64,000 bases of DNA from G963664585 sp963664585 (GCA_963664585.2 CAXXEO010000019.1:62001-126000), one strand, 5' to 3'. Counted from the stretch's first letter, positions 36,104 to 45,143 are shown. The notes: generated by a model not told the origin, from the letters alone. Program-made: numbers and translations.

Positions 36104-37126
36104 TTAATAAACATACTTAGCGCTATAATTTGTTGTGTTATTAATGAAGGTCATGATATTGTTGTTTCCTTTAGCACCCGAGGCAAATGTGGGATCCATC
36201 AGCTTCCAATTCTGCCCGTCAAACTGGATGATGTTGTTGACCCAGCCGATATCTGTAATATAGGTACTGATCCAAGCGTGATAGGTGCCACCAGTGACAT
36301 AGCCAATCTCCAGCCGAGCTGGGATGGCTTGCGCGCGCAGCATAGAGACCATCACGGCGGCATAATCAAAGCATATTCCTTTGTTGCTGGCGAGAATTTC
36401 ATCGACAACCGGAATATAGCCTGAAACAACGGTAGCCGCTTTATAATCGTCATAGGTAAAATGGCTGATAACATAATTATAAATGTTTGAAAGGATCTGA
36501 ATATCACTCGTGGCATCCTTGGCAAGCTGACAACTCAGGCTTACTACATTGGAGCTTGGGCTAAAATTGACATATTGATTGGGATAAAGGAATGACTGAT
36601 AGGAATTGATAAGGGAGACCTGAACCGTTGTTCCATAAGCTAGTACATACTGACTGTCATAGACATTTTCAAAAATATTGATGGTATACAAGCCGCTTCC
36701 ACAGGTAAAAGGAAATACTTCATAGTCAACGCCCGAACGAAGATTATATGTATACGCGATATCTCCGCTTTTGGATATTTGAAGCTTGACTTTGCCTGAG
36801 GTTCCGGTGTACTTAATCATCACATATCCTTCGCCGGTATTCGAGGCATCGATGAATACTTTACTGTTGCCATATGTGGATGTACCGGAACGGGTAGGAA
36901 TCAGCGGATAGGAAACACCCGGTTGCTTTACCAGAGGCACTGTAGGAATATCTCCCGTTATTTCAACCGTGGAATTGGCGCTTTGAGCAGCCGCATCCTG
37001 TTCTGAAGTGAGTTGAAGTGCAGTTTTTTCTTTTGACAAGTAAGGGGTAAGCAGGAAGGTTGACAGAAGTACTGCGCATGCAGCAGTGGAAACTGCGATC
37101 ACCCGGTTTATTATAGTTCGATTCAT
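36104..37126 (-). CDS. secreted transglutaminase-like protein
   Basis: 340-residue protein with an N-terminal signal or anchor (NRVIAVSTAACAVLLSTFLL), start ATG after AGGAGG. A middle region of strands (residues about 80-180) precedes a transglutaminase-core domain with the catalytic triad visible: Cys in NKGICFDYAAVMVSMLRA, His in GGTYHAWI and Asp in WKLMDPTFA. In this family the fold can act as a protease, a cross-linker or a binding domain. It is the first gene of the pilus-like operon, reading into the GspF homologue after 26 bases, so a role in processing or cross-linking the extracellular filament is possible (inference). Confidence 0.88.
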   Translation of the reverse strand: MNRTIINRVIAVSTAACAVLLSTFLLTPYLSKEKTALQLTSEQDAAAQSANSTVEITGDIPTVPLVKQPGVSYPLIPTRSGTSTYGNSKVFIDASNTGEGYVMIKYTGTSGKVKLQISKSGDIAYTYNLRSGVDYEVFPFTCGSGLYTINIFENVYDSQYVLAYGTTVQVSLINSYQSFLYPNQYVNFSPSSNVVSLSCQLAKDATSDIQILSNIYNYVISHFTYDDYKAATVVSGYIPVVDEILASNKGICFDYAAVMVSMLRAQAIPARLEIGYVTGGTYHAWISTYITDIGWVNNIIQFDGQNWKLMDPTFASGAKGNNNIMTFINNTTNYSAKYVY

Positions 37127-37440
37127 ATCTTATTTCCTCCTTTGCTTTGAGCATATATTGCTATGGCGGTTCGTAAGAAAGGGATACTTGACGATCCATG
37201 AAGCTTAGCGCGACACCTTTCATGTGGACAAAATCGGTGTATAAATAGCTTGGCAGCATCACATGCAGGCATTTTAGATCACATCATTAATATATCGGAC
37301 AAACCAAGAATAACAGTAGCTTCAAAATGATTTTTTGCTTTTAAATCTCACATTTATTAATTTTGTGATATACATTTGTCTGGGAAAATGATACAATTAC
37401 CTTGAAATTGGTTATTGGCAATTTAGTTGGGGGGATTTGG

Positions 37441-38646
37441 ATGCCAGTTGATGCGCTTTCGATAAAAGTTACAATGCTGGGCGGATTTAGAATCACCATT
37501 GGTGACAAGGTGTTCGGGGATAATGCGACCAGAACACGTCAAGTCTGGAATCTTCTCGAATATTTGATTGCTTTCCGTCATAAGACAATATCCCATGGCG
37601 AACTGATACAATCATTGTGGCCAGAAAGCGATAATGAGGATCCTTCCAATGCTTTGAAAAATCTGGTCTATCGTATTCGCACACTCTTTATTCAGGCGGA
37701 TATTCCATTTGCAAAGGATATGATCATATCCAAACGGGGAAGCTATTGCTGGAATAATGATATTCCGTGCGAGGTAGATGTTGAAGAATTTGAAAAATTC
37801 AGCAAACAGGCTGCAGATACGAATCTATCGTCTGAGGAGAGAATTGACAAATACCTGAAAGCTATCAGTCTTTATAAAAGTGAGTTTCTTCCGGGATCGT
37901 GTTATGAAGAGTGGGTGGTCCCGTTGATTGACTATTATCGCACCACTTATTTTAAATGTGTACACAGTGCTCTTGAGCTGCTGGTTGAGACCAAACGATA
38001 CGCCGAGGTACAAGCCATATGCGAAAAGGCAATCATTATTGACCAATTTGAAGAGCAGGTCCACAAGTATCTCATCTATTCTCTTGCCGAACAGGGAAAG
38101 CACAGCAAGGCTCTTGCACATTATAACTATGTTATGGACCTTTTCTATAATGAACTCGGAGTTAATCCTTCTCAATCAATGAAGAATTTGTACCGTGAAA
38201 TTGTTAAGACAGTTAACAATGTGGAGATTGATCTGAACACTATTAAAAAAGAGCTCAGTGAGGCCGATGATGTTAGCGGAGCCTTCTATTGCGAATACGA
38301 GGTGTTCAAAGATATGTACCGCGTTGAGGCGAGAAGTGCCGCAAGGGTCAACGAGTCCATTTTTGTAGGCCTTTTGACACTCACGGGGGCTAACGACAAA
38401 GTGCCGGAACGTCAGATTCTGACCAGGGGAATGGAAAAGCTTTTACAGATCGCTACCAAAAGCCTTCGTAAGGGGGACGTGATTGCCCGCTTCAGTCCCA
38501 CCCAGTACGTGATGATGTTCCCGACACGCACCCATGAAAACGGACAGCTTGTCATGAATAGATTATCCCAGCGCTTTCGCAGCGAGCCAAGCACGAAAGT
38601 GCTTGATATTCACACAAATTTTCTACCCATTGATCCTGTCAAATAA
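37441..38646 (+). CDS. SARP/BTAD-type transcriptional regulator with degenerate GGDEF-like C-terminus
   Basis: 401-residue cytosolic regulator. The start is the ATG at 37441 behind GGGGGGAT; an upstream TTG-started frame is less likely. Residues about 6-95 form an OmpR-type winged helix (VTMLGGFRITIGDKVF; TRTRQVWNLLEYLI; ELIQSLWPESDNEDPSNALK; LVYRIR), followed by a bacterial transcriptional activation domain of TPR-like helices (FLPGSCYEEWVVPL; YAEVQAICEKAIIIDQFEEQ; LGVNPSQSMKNLY). The last ~120 residues look like a GGDEF fold without the signature (SLRKGDVIARFSPTQYVMMF). It diverges from the transglutaminase/pilus operon and may regulate it (inference). Confidence 0.85.
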   Translation: MPVDALSIKVTMLGGFRITIGDKVFGDNATRTRQVWNLLEYLIAFRHKTISHGELIQSLWPESDNEDPSNALKNLVYRIRTLFIQADIPFAKDMIISKRGSYCWNNDIPCEVDVEEFEKFSKQAADTNLSSEERIDKYLKAISLYKSEFLPGSCYEEWVVPLIDYYRTTYFKCVHSALELLVETKRYAEVQAICEKAIIIDQFEEQVHKYLIYSLAEQGKHSKALAHYNYVMDLFYNELGVNPSQSMKNLYREIVKTVNNVEIDLNTIKKELSEADDVSGAFYCEYEVFKDMYRVEARSAARVNESIFVGLLTLTGANDKVPERQILTRGMEKLLQIATKSLRKGDVIARFSPTQYVMMFPTRTHENGQLVMNRLSQRFRSEPSTKVLDIHTNFLPIDPVK

Positions 38647-38665
38647 AACATAAATATGTTTGAGA

Positions 38666-38707
38666 ATAACCGTCTGTGTTGGTACGCGCAGGGCGGTTAT
38701 TTTTTTC
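38666..38707 (+). terminator. terminator after the SARP-type regulator
   Basis: AACCGTCTGTG ... CGCGCAGGGCGGTT with minor mismatches, followed by ATTTTTTT. The following 38708-39061 is AT-rich, with only a small CCCC-acaa-GGGG hairpin near 38790-38801. Confidence 0.75.
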
Positions 38708-39061
38708 TGACATCATTGTATTAAAAATAGAAAAGAAGAACATTTCTTAATTATAAATTGATGAGAAGCCCTGCCGATCATTCATTGCCCCACAAGGGGT
38801 TAAAAGTGGCACAGTAGATTTGCATTCACTTAACAGGCCACTTATAAAAGTGCTTTCGATTTCATCGATTTTATATCAAATGACTTTATTGTGACTCATT
38901 ATACCATAATTTGTTATGAACTACCCCTATTTTCATTGAATTTTTAAATTTTTTTACCATTTTTTTATTTATTTAGTGAAATTTAAATCCAAGACTTACT
39001 ATATGATAACATAAAATATTTCATCTTTTTAACACAATGCTTTTTACGAAATATTACTTTC

Positions 39062-39089
39062 TTGTGACCGAATTCTGTGATAATATAAC
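39062..39089 (+). promoter_or_regulatory. candidate promoter of the 39307 gene
   Basis: TTGTGA, 16 bases, TATAAC. It would give a leader of about 210 bases. Confidence 0.4.
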
Positions 39090-39306
39090 TAGTGGAATAT
39101 GTAGCTGAATAAAACACAAAACTTCACGTCGTTTTTTGTGCACAGAAATAATTTTCTTGGTGTAAAAATGTCCATGATATATGATTGCGAGCCAGACAAA
39201 TCCTTTCAATTTTTACCTTTGTATAATTATCTGTAGAAGTATAAGGGGAAAAGGAAAGGAGGCAGAACGCTAACGCGCGACAGCCGGTTGTAAAGGAGAT
39301 GGCAAT

Positions 39307-39813
39307 TTGTCGGAAGAGTTAATAACCCTTACGCCCCCAGAGGCCGGCGACGCAATTATATGCGTCGATACTTTTCAAGACTATGAATTGTCAGGAAGGC
39401 TTTACAGCAGGTACATTTCCGGGCACCTTGCATTTTGGGGTGCCAAAGCTATGATTGAAAGCATGGAGGCCATTTTTAATACCAGAAATGATCTGCAGCG
39501 GCCATATGAATATCGCACTTTCCGCCATGAGAAAAAGCCAGCACCTATGGTGATGGGTAGCAAGGGGGTTCAGAGAATGGTGAATGAAAACTTGATTCTA
39601 GAGAAAACGGGTGAAAAGGCAACCTTTATAATTAAAGTCCAGTTTCAGCAGAATGCCACATGGCAAGGAACTATCAGTTGGACGGATAAAAAGAAAACAC
39701 AGCGTTTCAGAAGCCTTTTGGAATTGATAAAGCTAATGGATGTAGCTCTTGCTGAATCCTCCGAAATCATAGAGGTGGAAGCCGATAGTCATCCGGATGT
39801 AAGAGCAGAATAA
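39307..39813 (+). CDS. hypothetical protein
   Basis: 168-residue soluble protein, start TTG at 39307 about eight bases after AAGGAG. I do not recognise the family. There is no signal peptide or membrane helix. The first part (AGDAIICVDTFQDYELSGRL) reads like a strand-rich barrel start and a central basic stretch (TFRHEKKPAPMVMGSKGVQR) is followed by strands (GEKATFIIKVQFQQNATWQG, TISWTDKKKTQRFRSLLELI) and a helical end. The composition suits a small alpha/beta cytosolic protein. It lies directly upstream of the ABC-F attenuator region and ends 30 bases before its leader peptide. Confidence 0.6.
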   Translation: MSEELITLTPPEAGDAIICVDTFQDYELSGRLYSRYISGHLAFWGAKAMIESMEAIFNTRNDLQRPYEYRTFRHEKKPAPMVMGSKGVQRMVNENLILEKTGEKATFIIKVQFQQNATWQGTISWTDKKKTQRFRSLLELIKLMDVALAESSEIIEVEADSHPDVRAE

Positions 39814-39843
39814 TTTTAAGAATATTGCGAAGGAGTTAAAAGA

Positions 39844-39864
39844 GTGAAATATTTTTCTTGCTAG
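39844..39864 (+). CDS. leader peptide MKYFSC of the ABC-F attenuator
   Basis: Six-codon open frame GTG AAA TAT TTT TCT TGC TAG, preceded at exact distance (eight bases) by AAGGAG. Short leader peptides of this kind control several antibiotic-responsive ABC-F genes by drug-stalled ribosomes. Function inferred from the RNA structure that follows it. Confidence 0.55.
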   Translation: MKYFSC

Positions 39865-39918
39865 AAAAAAGAATTGTATCACGGATGTGGGCATATTTGT
39901 GCCCCGTCTTTGTGTTAC

Positions 39919-40052
39919 GCTTGCAAGAAGGTTATGAGCTCTATCACTCTAGATATAGCGGATTGGCATCGACTATATGAATCATATAGCTTTGTGTATG
40001 TTCTGCGTATCATTTTGAGCTGCGAGAGGAATGCCCTCTTGCAGCTTGTTTT
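39919..40052 (+). promoter_or_regulatory. transcription attenuator of the ABC-F gene
   Basis: A terminator hairpin (AGCTGCGAGAGG-aatg-CCCTCTTGCAGCT then TGTTTT, 40018-40052) ends 20 bases before the ABC-F start. An upstream segment GCTTGCAAGAAGG at 39919-39931 can pair with the same 3' arm (CCCTCTTGCAGC), giving a mutually exclusive anti-terminator. A further GGGCA/TGCCC hairpin lies near 39888-39905. With the leader peptide this forms a classic ribosome-mediated attenuator. Confidence 0.75.
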
Positions 40053-40071
40053 ATGATATGGAGGATAATAT

Positions 40072-41646
40072 ATGTCATTGATTCAAATTTTAAATCTCAC
40101 CTTTGGTTATGAAGGCAGCGTAGAAAATATATTTAAAAATGTCTCTTTTCAAATTGATACCGATTGGAAGCTGGGCTTTGTCGGAAGAAATGGCCGCGGG
40201 AAAACAACGTTTTTAAATCTGTGCCTTAACAAATTTGAATATAGCGGAACAATTACCGCTTCTGTTTGTTTTGACTACTTTCCTTTTCAGGTGGAAGAAG
40301 TTGGACGTTCTACACGAGAGATCGTCAGGGAGTGTATTGCCCCATTTGGACAATGGGAGAAAGAGATGGAAGAGTGTTTGGGGGCCGACACGGAGATCTC
40401 ACTGGCCAGATATAGTGAGCTGCAGGAAGCATTTGCAGCCGCGGATGGATATATGATAGATGGTTTGATCGAAAGAGAAATAGCCACTTTGGATCTTTCG
40501 CCGGGAGTGTTGGACAGACCATTTACCACCTTGAGCAGTGGTGAGAGGACGAAGGTGCTTTTAACCGGTCTGTTTTTGAAGAAAAACAATTTTCTTCTGA
40601 TAGACGAACCTACAAATCACCTTGACCTTGAAGGTCGCAGAGCGGTAGCCAGTTATCTCCAGTCAAAAAAAGGATTTATTCTTGTCTCTCACGATAGAGA
40701 GTTCCTCGATGGAATCATTGATCATATACTTGTGATCAACAAGGCGAATATTGAAGTGCAAAAGGGGAATTTCACCTCCTGGCAGTTAAACAAGGACAGA
40801 CAGGACACCTATGAGCTTTTGCAGAATGAAAGGCTAAAAAAGGATATCAGGCGATTGACCGCCGCAGCAAAGCGGGCGTCCGACTGGTCCGACGAAACCG
40901 AGGCTTCCAAAATTGGGATGCACGCTTTTGATCGGGGTGCTATCGGGCACAAGGCTGCGAAGATGATGAAGCGTTCCAAATCCATCGAGCAGCGCCGACA
41001 GAACGCTGTGGAAAGTAAAACGAAGCTTTTAAAAAATATTGAACAGGCGGATGCCCTTAGCCTCAAACCACTGGAATATCACAGAGACAGGCTTGTCGAG
41101 GTGAGGGATCTCGCTCTGATCTATGACGGGCGCAGGGTGGCAGAAAACATAAATTTTGTGGTAAATGCGAGGGACAGGGTGACGATCAGCGGTAAAAATG
41201 GTTCGGGAAAATCCAGCCTTTTAAAGCTGCTGACGGGCGAGAATATCTCATATAGCGGGAGTTTTAGTGTTGGTATCGGACTTCAAATTTCCTACATACC
41301 TCAGGATACCTCCTTCCTCAAGGGAAGCATCAAGGATTTTGTCCAATGCCAAGGGCTCGACGAAAGCCTGTTTAAATCGATACTGCGCAAGCTGGACTTT
41401 TCAAGAGAACAGTTTGAAAAAGATATGCGTGATTTCAGCGCCGGACAACAGAAAAAGGTGCTCCTGGCAAAAAGCCTGTCTCAGCCCGGGCACCTATATA
41501 TCTGGGACGAACCGCTAAATTTTGTGGATGTGCTCTCTCGCATACAGATTGAAGAGCTGATCCTTAACTATAATCCGACCATGATTTTTGTTGAACACGA
41601 TGCTTTATTTTGCCAAAATATAGCCACAGTGACGGTAATGCTATAG
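40072..41646 (+). CDS. ABC-F ribosomal protection protein, Lsa/CplR-like
   Basis: 524-residue soluble ABC-F protein with two nucleotide-binding domains and no membrane helices. NBD1: Walker A GRNGRGKTT, signature LSSGERTK, Walker B FLLIDEPTNHLDLEGR. NBD2: Walker A GKNGSGKSS, signature FSAGQQKK, Walker B LYIWDEPLNFVD. The interdomain linker (about residues 245-345) is a long basic helix pair with the stretch GAIGHKAAKMMKRSKSIEQR, typical of the Lsa/Vga/CplR antibiotic-resistance branch. Such proteins displace lincosamides, pleuromutilins and streptogramin A from the ribosome; the exact drug range here is unknown. The leader peptide plus attenuator support drug-induced expression. Confidence 0.92.
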   Translation: MSLIQILNLTFGYEGSVENIFKNVSFQIDTDWKLGFVGRNGRGKTTFLNLCLNKFEYSGTITASVCFDYFPFQVEEVGRSTREIVRECIAPFGQWEKEMEECLGADTEISLARYSELQEAFAAADGYMIDGLIEREIATLDLSPGVLDRPFTTLSSGERTKVLLTGLFLKKNNFLLIDEPTNHLDLEGRRAVASYLQSKKGFILVSHDREFLDGIIDHILVINKANIEVQKGNFTSWQLNKDRQDTYELLQNERLKKDIRRLTAAAKRASDWSDETEASKIGMHAFDRGAIGHKAAKMMKRSKSIEQRRQNAVESKTKLLKNIEQADALSLKPLEYHRDRLVEVRDLALIYDGRRVAENINFVVNARDRVTISGKNGSGKSSLLKLLTGENISYSGSFSVGIGLQISYIPQDTSFLKGSIKDFVQCQGLDESLFKSILRKLDFSREQFEKDMRDFSAGQQKKVLLAKSLSQPGHLYIWDEPLNFVDVLSRIQIEELILNYNPTMIFVEHDALFCQNIATVTVML

Positions 41647-41744
41647 TTAGGAAAAGTGACCTTTTTTCAAAATATTGCTTTAAGCATGTTGAAATCAGGC
41701 ACAGCGTATGAAACGATATAGTTCTATTCTATTAACCGTCTAAT

Positions 41745-41826
41745 AAGCAATTACCTATGTCTCTTTCCCTCGCATATGGGGAAAAGAGACATACATACAA
41801 TAATGCCATTTTAACAGGATTTAGTT
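41745..41826. repeat. palindromic repeat family 4, copy 1
   Basis: Centre ATGTCTCTTTCCCTC-gcata-tGGGGAAAAGAGACAT; on the minus strand it begins ACTAAATCCTGTTAAAATGG, which matches the copy at 61067 (ACTAAATCCTGTTTAATAGC). It may also terminate the ABC-F transcript. Confidence 0.65.
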
Positions 41827-41858
41827 TCATACGCTTTTTGACGATCGTGAAAAAACTA

Positions 41859-41964
41859 TATAGCCAATTAACTTAAAAACTGGCTATATATAAAACGTCA
41901 TTTTCTTCCCCCGCCGAAGGCGGGGGAAGAAATCACAAGCTTGTTTTCAAGTTAATCAACTATA
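41859..41964. repeat. palindromic repeat family 1, copy I
   Basis: Full-length, TATAGCCAATTAACTTAAAA ... CAAGTTAATCAACTATA; centre CCCCCGCCGAAGGCGGGGG. Confidence 0.93.
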
Positions 41965-42039
41965 GTGCTCTTTCTTGCTACCAGTGAGTACATATGATAC
42001 GATGGCATATGTTGGATACATGAAAAAGAGGTGTTGTTC

Positions 42040-43425
42040 TTGGTCGAAAAAAGACAAATTTCGAAAGACATCTTTACATTGATGATTCCGGTTATTCTTG
42101 AGAACATGCTGCAGATGTTTGCCGGTGTTGTCACGGCTGCATTAATTGGGCGTCTGTTAACCGAAGACATCGCTGCGCAGGGCATCTGCCAGCGTGTGAT
42201 CATCCTTTGCTGGGCGATATTTAAGGGCATAGGCATTGGCGCCACTGTGGTTGTAGCAACGCGATATGGCGAAGGACGTCTGGACCGTTGTAAACGAACT
42301 ATCGAGCAAGTATTTCTCACGCTCGCTCCTACTGCCATGCTTTTCTCCGCCATTTTTCTCTTGTGGCCTCATGTAATTTTAGGATTCTTTAGCCAAGATC
42401 CTATTCTTATCACCAAAGGGAGCGAATACATACGGATTGTTGCCTTTGGGTTGCCGTTTACATCCATTAACTTGATAGTAACAGCAGCTTTTAACGGTCA
42501 GGGTAATACAAAAGCCCCCATGTATATTGCTGGAATTCTCAATTTAGTCAATGTCACCGCAGGAAGCCTCCTGATATTCGGCGGACTTGGCATAGGTCCT
42601 ATGGGCCTTCGGGGCGCCGCAATTGCGTCCGCTCTTGCGCAGATGACCGGTGCGCTGATCGGCTTAGCACTTCTTTACAAACCGAACGGCTTGTATGCAG
42701 GTTTTCGTAAGAGTCATAAATTTTTTACGGTGGATGTCGATTGTATCAAAAATATTTATGCCACAGGAATTCCTGCTGCTATGGAGAATATGTTCTGGTG
42801 CCTTTCTGCAATTTTGATCAGCAAGATTATCCTTTCATATGGGAGCTCCTATTTTGCCGCCTATCAGTTGGGGCTTCAGGCCGAGGCCATTACTGAAATG
42901 CCGGCAATGGGACTTTTGGTTGCCTCCACCACGTTGGCCGCCAGGGCGATCGGCAAGCGGGATAGTCAGCTTTTCCAACTGTATTACAGGCAGCTTTTCA
43001 AATTCTCCCTTTATATTGGTGTGGGATCTGGTATGGCTTTGTTTATATTCAATGGTACCTTTATGCGGATTCTTACCGATAAACCTGAGCTGCAGGCTAT
43101 TGCTGCCGGCTATGTTTTTGTTATGTGTTTCGCCCAGACGCCCCAAGATATGTCAAAGGTGTATAACGGAACATGCCGTGCTGCCGGTTATCGCAATGTT
43201 CCAATGTATATTTCTGCTATTGGTATCTGGCTTGTGCGGGTACCCCTGTGCATTATATTCGGCTGGGTGCTGCATTGGAGCATCACTTGGATATGGATCA
43301 CCATTTTGGCGGACCAATTGATCAGGGTTAGCTTAAGCGCCTTTGTATTCCATAAGTTTAGAATCATTTCCGCTGTGGAAAATCTTCCACTGGCAGACGA
43401 TGTGCAGTCACAATCGGTTAGTTAG
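42040..43425 (+). CDS. MATE-family multidrug efflux transporter
   Basis: Cation-coupled efflux pump of about 461 residues with twelve predicted helices in two homologous halves. The start chosen is TTG at 42040 (protein LVEKRQISKDIF), eight bases after GAGG; a GTG at 42031 overlaps the ribosome site. Typical MATE segments: MIPVILENMLQMFAGVVTAA at the first helix, a conserved AAQGICQR-like loop, TAAFNGQGNTKAPMYI in the first half, and AAMENMFWCLSAILIS with its partner QLGLQAEAITEMPAMG in the second. It follows the ABC-F gene but is separated by two repeats. Exported compounds are unknown. Confidence 0.9.
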   Translation: MVEKRQISKDIFTLMIPVILENMLQMFAGVVTAALIGRLLTEDIAAQGICQRVIILCWAIFKGIGIGATVVVATRYGEGRLDRCKRTIEQVFLTLAPTAMLFSAIFLLWPHVILGFFSQDPILITKGSEYIRIVAFGLPFTSINLIVTAAFNGQGNTKAPMYIAGILNLVNVTAGSLLIFGGLGIGPMGLRGAAIASALAQMTGALIGLALLYKPNGLYAGFRKSHKFFTVDVDCIKNIYATGIPAAMENMFWCLSAILISKIILSYGSSYFAAYQLGLQAEAITEMPAMGLLVASTTLAARAIGKRDSQLFQLYYRQLFKFSLYIGVGSGMALFIFNGTFMRILTDKPELQAIAAGYVFVMCFAQTPQDMSKVYNGTCRAAGYRNVPMYISAIGIWLVRVPLCIIFGWVLHWSITWIWITILADQLIRVSLSAFVFHKFRIISAVENLPLADDVQSQSVS

Positions 43426-43462
43426 AATCAAATTGACGTCAGGTCCAGCCATACGTTTAGCA

Positions 43463-43508
43463 CAAGGCGCTCTTTCTCATCTGTCAGGAATGGGAAAGGC
43501 GCTTTTTT
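43463..43508 (+). terminator. terminator after the MATE gene
   Basis: GGCGC-TCTTTC-t-CAT ... ATG-g-GAAAG-GCGC followed by TTTTTTT. A small C-run/G-rich remnant (TTTCCCCCGTCGGAAGCGG) follows at about 43549. Confidence 0.8.
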
Positions 43509-43636
43509 TGCATAGGTATACTATTTAAAATCGTTGATTAGTCTTTGTTTCCCCCGTCGGAAGCGGAGCTGATGGAGATGGATATATTAACGAAACAGTT
43601 AAACAAAAATAAAATGCTTCGATAATCAAATTATTT

Positions 43637-43678
43637 TTTGATCAAAGTACTTGACAAAAACTGATACAATAATATAAT
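43637..43678 (+). promoter_or_regulatory. promoter of the fatty acid operon with FabT-like operator
   Basis: TTGACA (43651-43656), 16 bases, TATAAT (43673-43678). Just upstream TTTGATCAAA (43637-43646) is a perfect palindrome resembling the TTTGA..TCAAA core of FabT sites, and a looser AGTTTG..CCAAGT follows the -10. Autorepression by the first gene product is likely. Confidence 0.65.
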
Positions 43679-43716
43679 TAGTTTGTAAAACCAAGTAATT
43701 TGAGGTGATAATATAG

Positions 43717-44181
43717 ATGGATATGTTTGAGATGCAACTCAATGAAATTTTAGTAGATACCTTCCGCACAATCCTGACAGTTGAAGAGCAGGCGGTCAGA
43801 ATTACCGGCAGAAGTGATCTGTCTATGAGTGAAATGCATCTCCTAGAGGCTGTAGGAAAGCAGCATGACAAAAGCATGACCATCAGTGATCTTGCACAGG
43901 AATTGGGAATTAAGCTGCCGTCGGTTACTGTTGCTATCAATAAACTGGTACAAAAAGAGTATGTTGAAAAGAAAAAATACGGAAATGACGGAAGAATGGT
44001 TTTTGTAACGTTGACAAAACTCGGGTACAAAACTGATTGCGCCCATCAATATTTTCACGAGCAGATGGTCCGTAATATTAGCAAAGAAATGTCAGAGGAC
44101 GAAAAAACAATTTTACTAAAAGGGATGAATCGGTTAAACAGCTTTTTTAGACGAAAAAGTACCGATCTGGAGGCAAAATGA
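43717..44181 (+). CDS. fabT: MarR-family regulator of fatty acid synthesis (FabT-like)
   Basis: 154-residue winged-helix repressor, first gene of the fab operon, ATG after TGAGGTGAT. The fold is MarR-like: an N-terminal helix, the HTH (MTISDLAQELGIKLPSVTVA), and the wing (KKKYGNDGRMVFVTLTKLG). Its stop overlaps the fabH start by four bases (ATGA), a strong coupling. In Firmicutes FabT in complex with acyl-ACP represses this operon; position, overlap and a TTTGATCAAA palindrome at the promoter all fit that role. Confidence 0.88.
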   Translation: MDMFEMQLNEILVDTFRTILTVEEQAVRITGRSDLSMSEMHLLEAVGKQHDKSMTISDLAQELGIKLPSVTVAINKLVQKEYVEKKKYGNDGRMVFVTLTKLGYKTDCAHQYFHEQMVRNISKEMSEDEKTILLKGMNRLNSFFRRKSTDLEAK

Positions 44182-45143
44182 GTTTTAAAATCATCGGAAC
44201 GGGAAGTGGTTTGCCCGATTTGGTTGTAACCAATGATGATTTATCCAAGTTTGTCGATACAAGCGATGAATGGATCACATCGAGGACGGGCATTAGACAG
44301 CGACATATTTTGCAAAAAGAAACCCTTCTTGACATCGCAGTTAAAGCCGCTATGAAGGCACTCGAAAACGCTAGGGTTAACGCGGATGAACTGGATATGA
44401 TCATATGTGCTACCTTACAGGGTGAATACATCATGCCGTCGCTTGCCTGTCTTGTGCAGGAAAGCATTGGCTCCCAGTGTACCGCATTTGATATTAATGC
44501 GGCCTGCTCAGGGTTTCTGTACGCGTTGGACGTGGCTAAGTCATATTTTGATACCAAAAAAGTAAAAAAAGTACTGATTGTATGTGCCGACCAGTTGTCA
44601 AAATTTATTGACTGGAATGACAGGTCAACTTGTGTTCTTTTCGGAGATGGGGCCGGCGCGGTTGTTCTCTCAGAAGGGGAAGGCATTTTATCCATCAGCC
44701 TAAAATCAAAAGCCCGCAGCGACTGCCTGAATATACGCGCTGATATACCACAAGGCCCGTTTTCAGGCACTGAAGATAATAGCAGAAGAAGCTACTTCAG
44801 CATGAATGGTCAGGAAGTATATAAATTTGCGGTTTCAACGGTAAGTATTGACTCACAACGCGCTGTTCAGGAAGCCGGAATTTGTTTGGATGATGTAGAT
44901 TATTTTCTGTTGCACCAAGCGAACGGAAGAATCATCGAAGCAGCAAGAAGTCGCCTTGGGCAGCCGGAAAGCAAATTTCCCGTAAACTTTGCCACGATGG
45001 GTAACACTTCATCAGCCAGTATACCTATGCTGATTGATGAACTCAATACAAATAACAGGTTAAAAACAGGTGATATTCTTCTTCTAAGTGCGTTCGGCGC
45101 AGGGCTTACCTCTGGAGTGTGCATTATAAAATGGGGTCAATAA
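44178..45143 (+). CDS. fabH: beta-ketoacyl-ACP synthase III
   Basis: Initiates type II fatty acid synthesis by condensing acetyl- or branched acyl-CoA with malonyl-ACP. 321 residues. Catalytic triad visible: C110 in DINAACSGFLYAL, His in FLLHQANGRII and Asn in FATMGNTSSAS. The N-terminus SRTGIRQRH is the usual FabH motif. Overlaps the upstream marR gene by four bases. No ribosome site of its own is obvious beyond GGAGG inside the end of the preceding gene. Confidence 0.96.
   Translation: MSFKIIGTGSGLPDLVVTNDDLSKFVDTSDEWITSRTGIRQRHILQKETLLDIAVKAAMKALENARVNADELDMIICATLQGEYIMPSLACLVQESIGSQCTAFDINAACSGFLYALDVAKSYFDTKKVKKVLIVCADQLSKFIDWNDRSTCVLFGDGAGAVVLSEGEGILSISLKSKARSDCLNIRADIPQGPFSGTEDNSRRSYFSMNGQEVYKFAVSTVSIDSQRAVQEAGICLDDVDYFLLHQANGRIIEAARSRLGQPESKFPVNFATMGNTSSASIPMLIDELNTNNRLKTGDILLLSAFGAGLTSGVCIIKWGQ

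Noticed and set aside
39874..40056. 60-residue frame in the ABC-F leader
   Set aside because: It runs through the anti-terminator and terminator hairpin, has no ribosome site, and the region is better explained as an attenuator.
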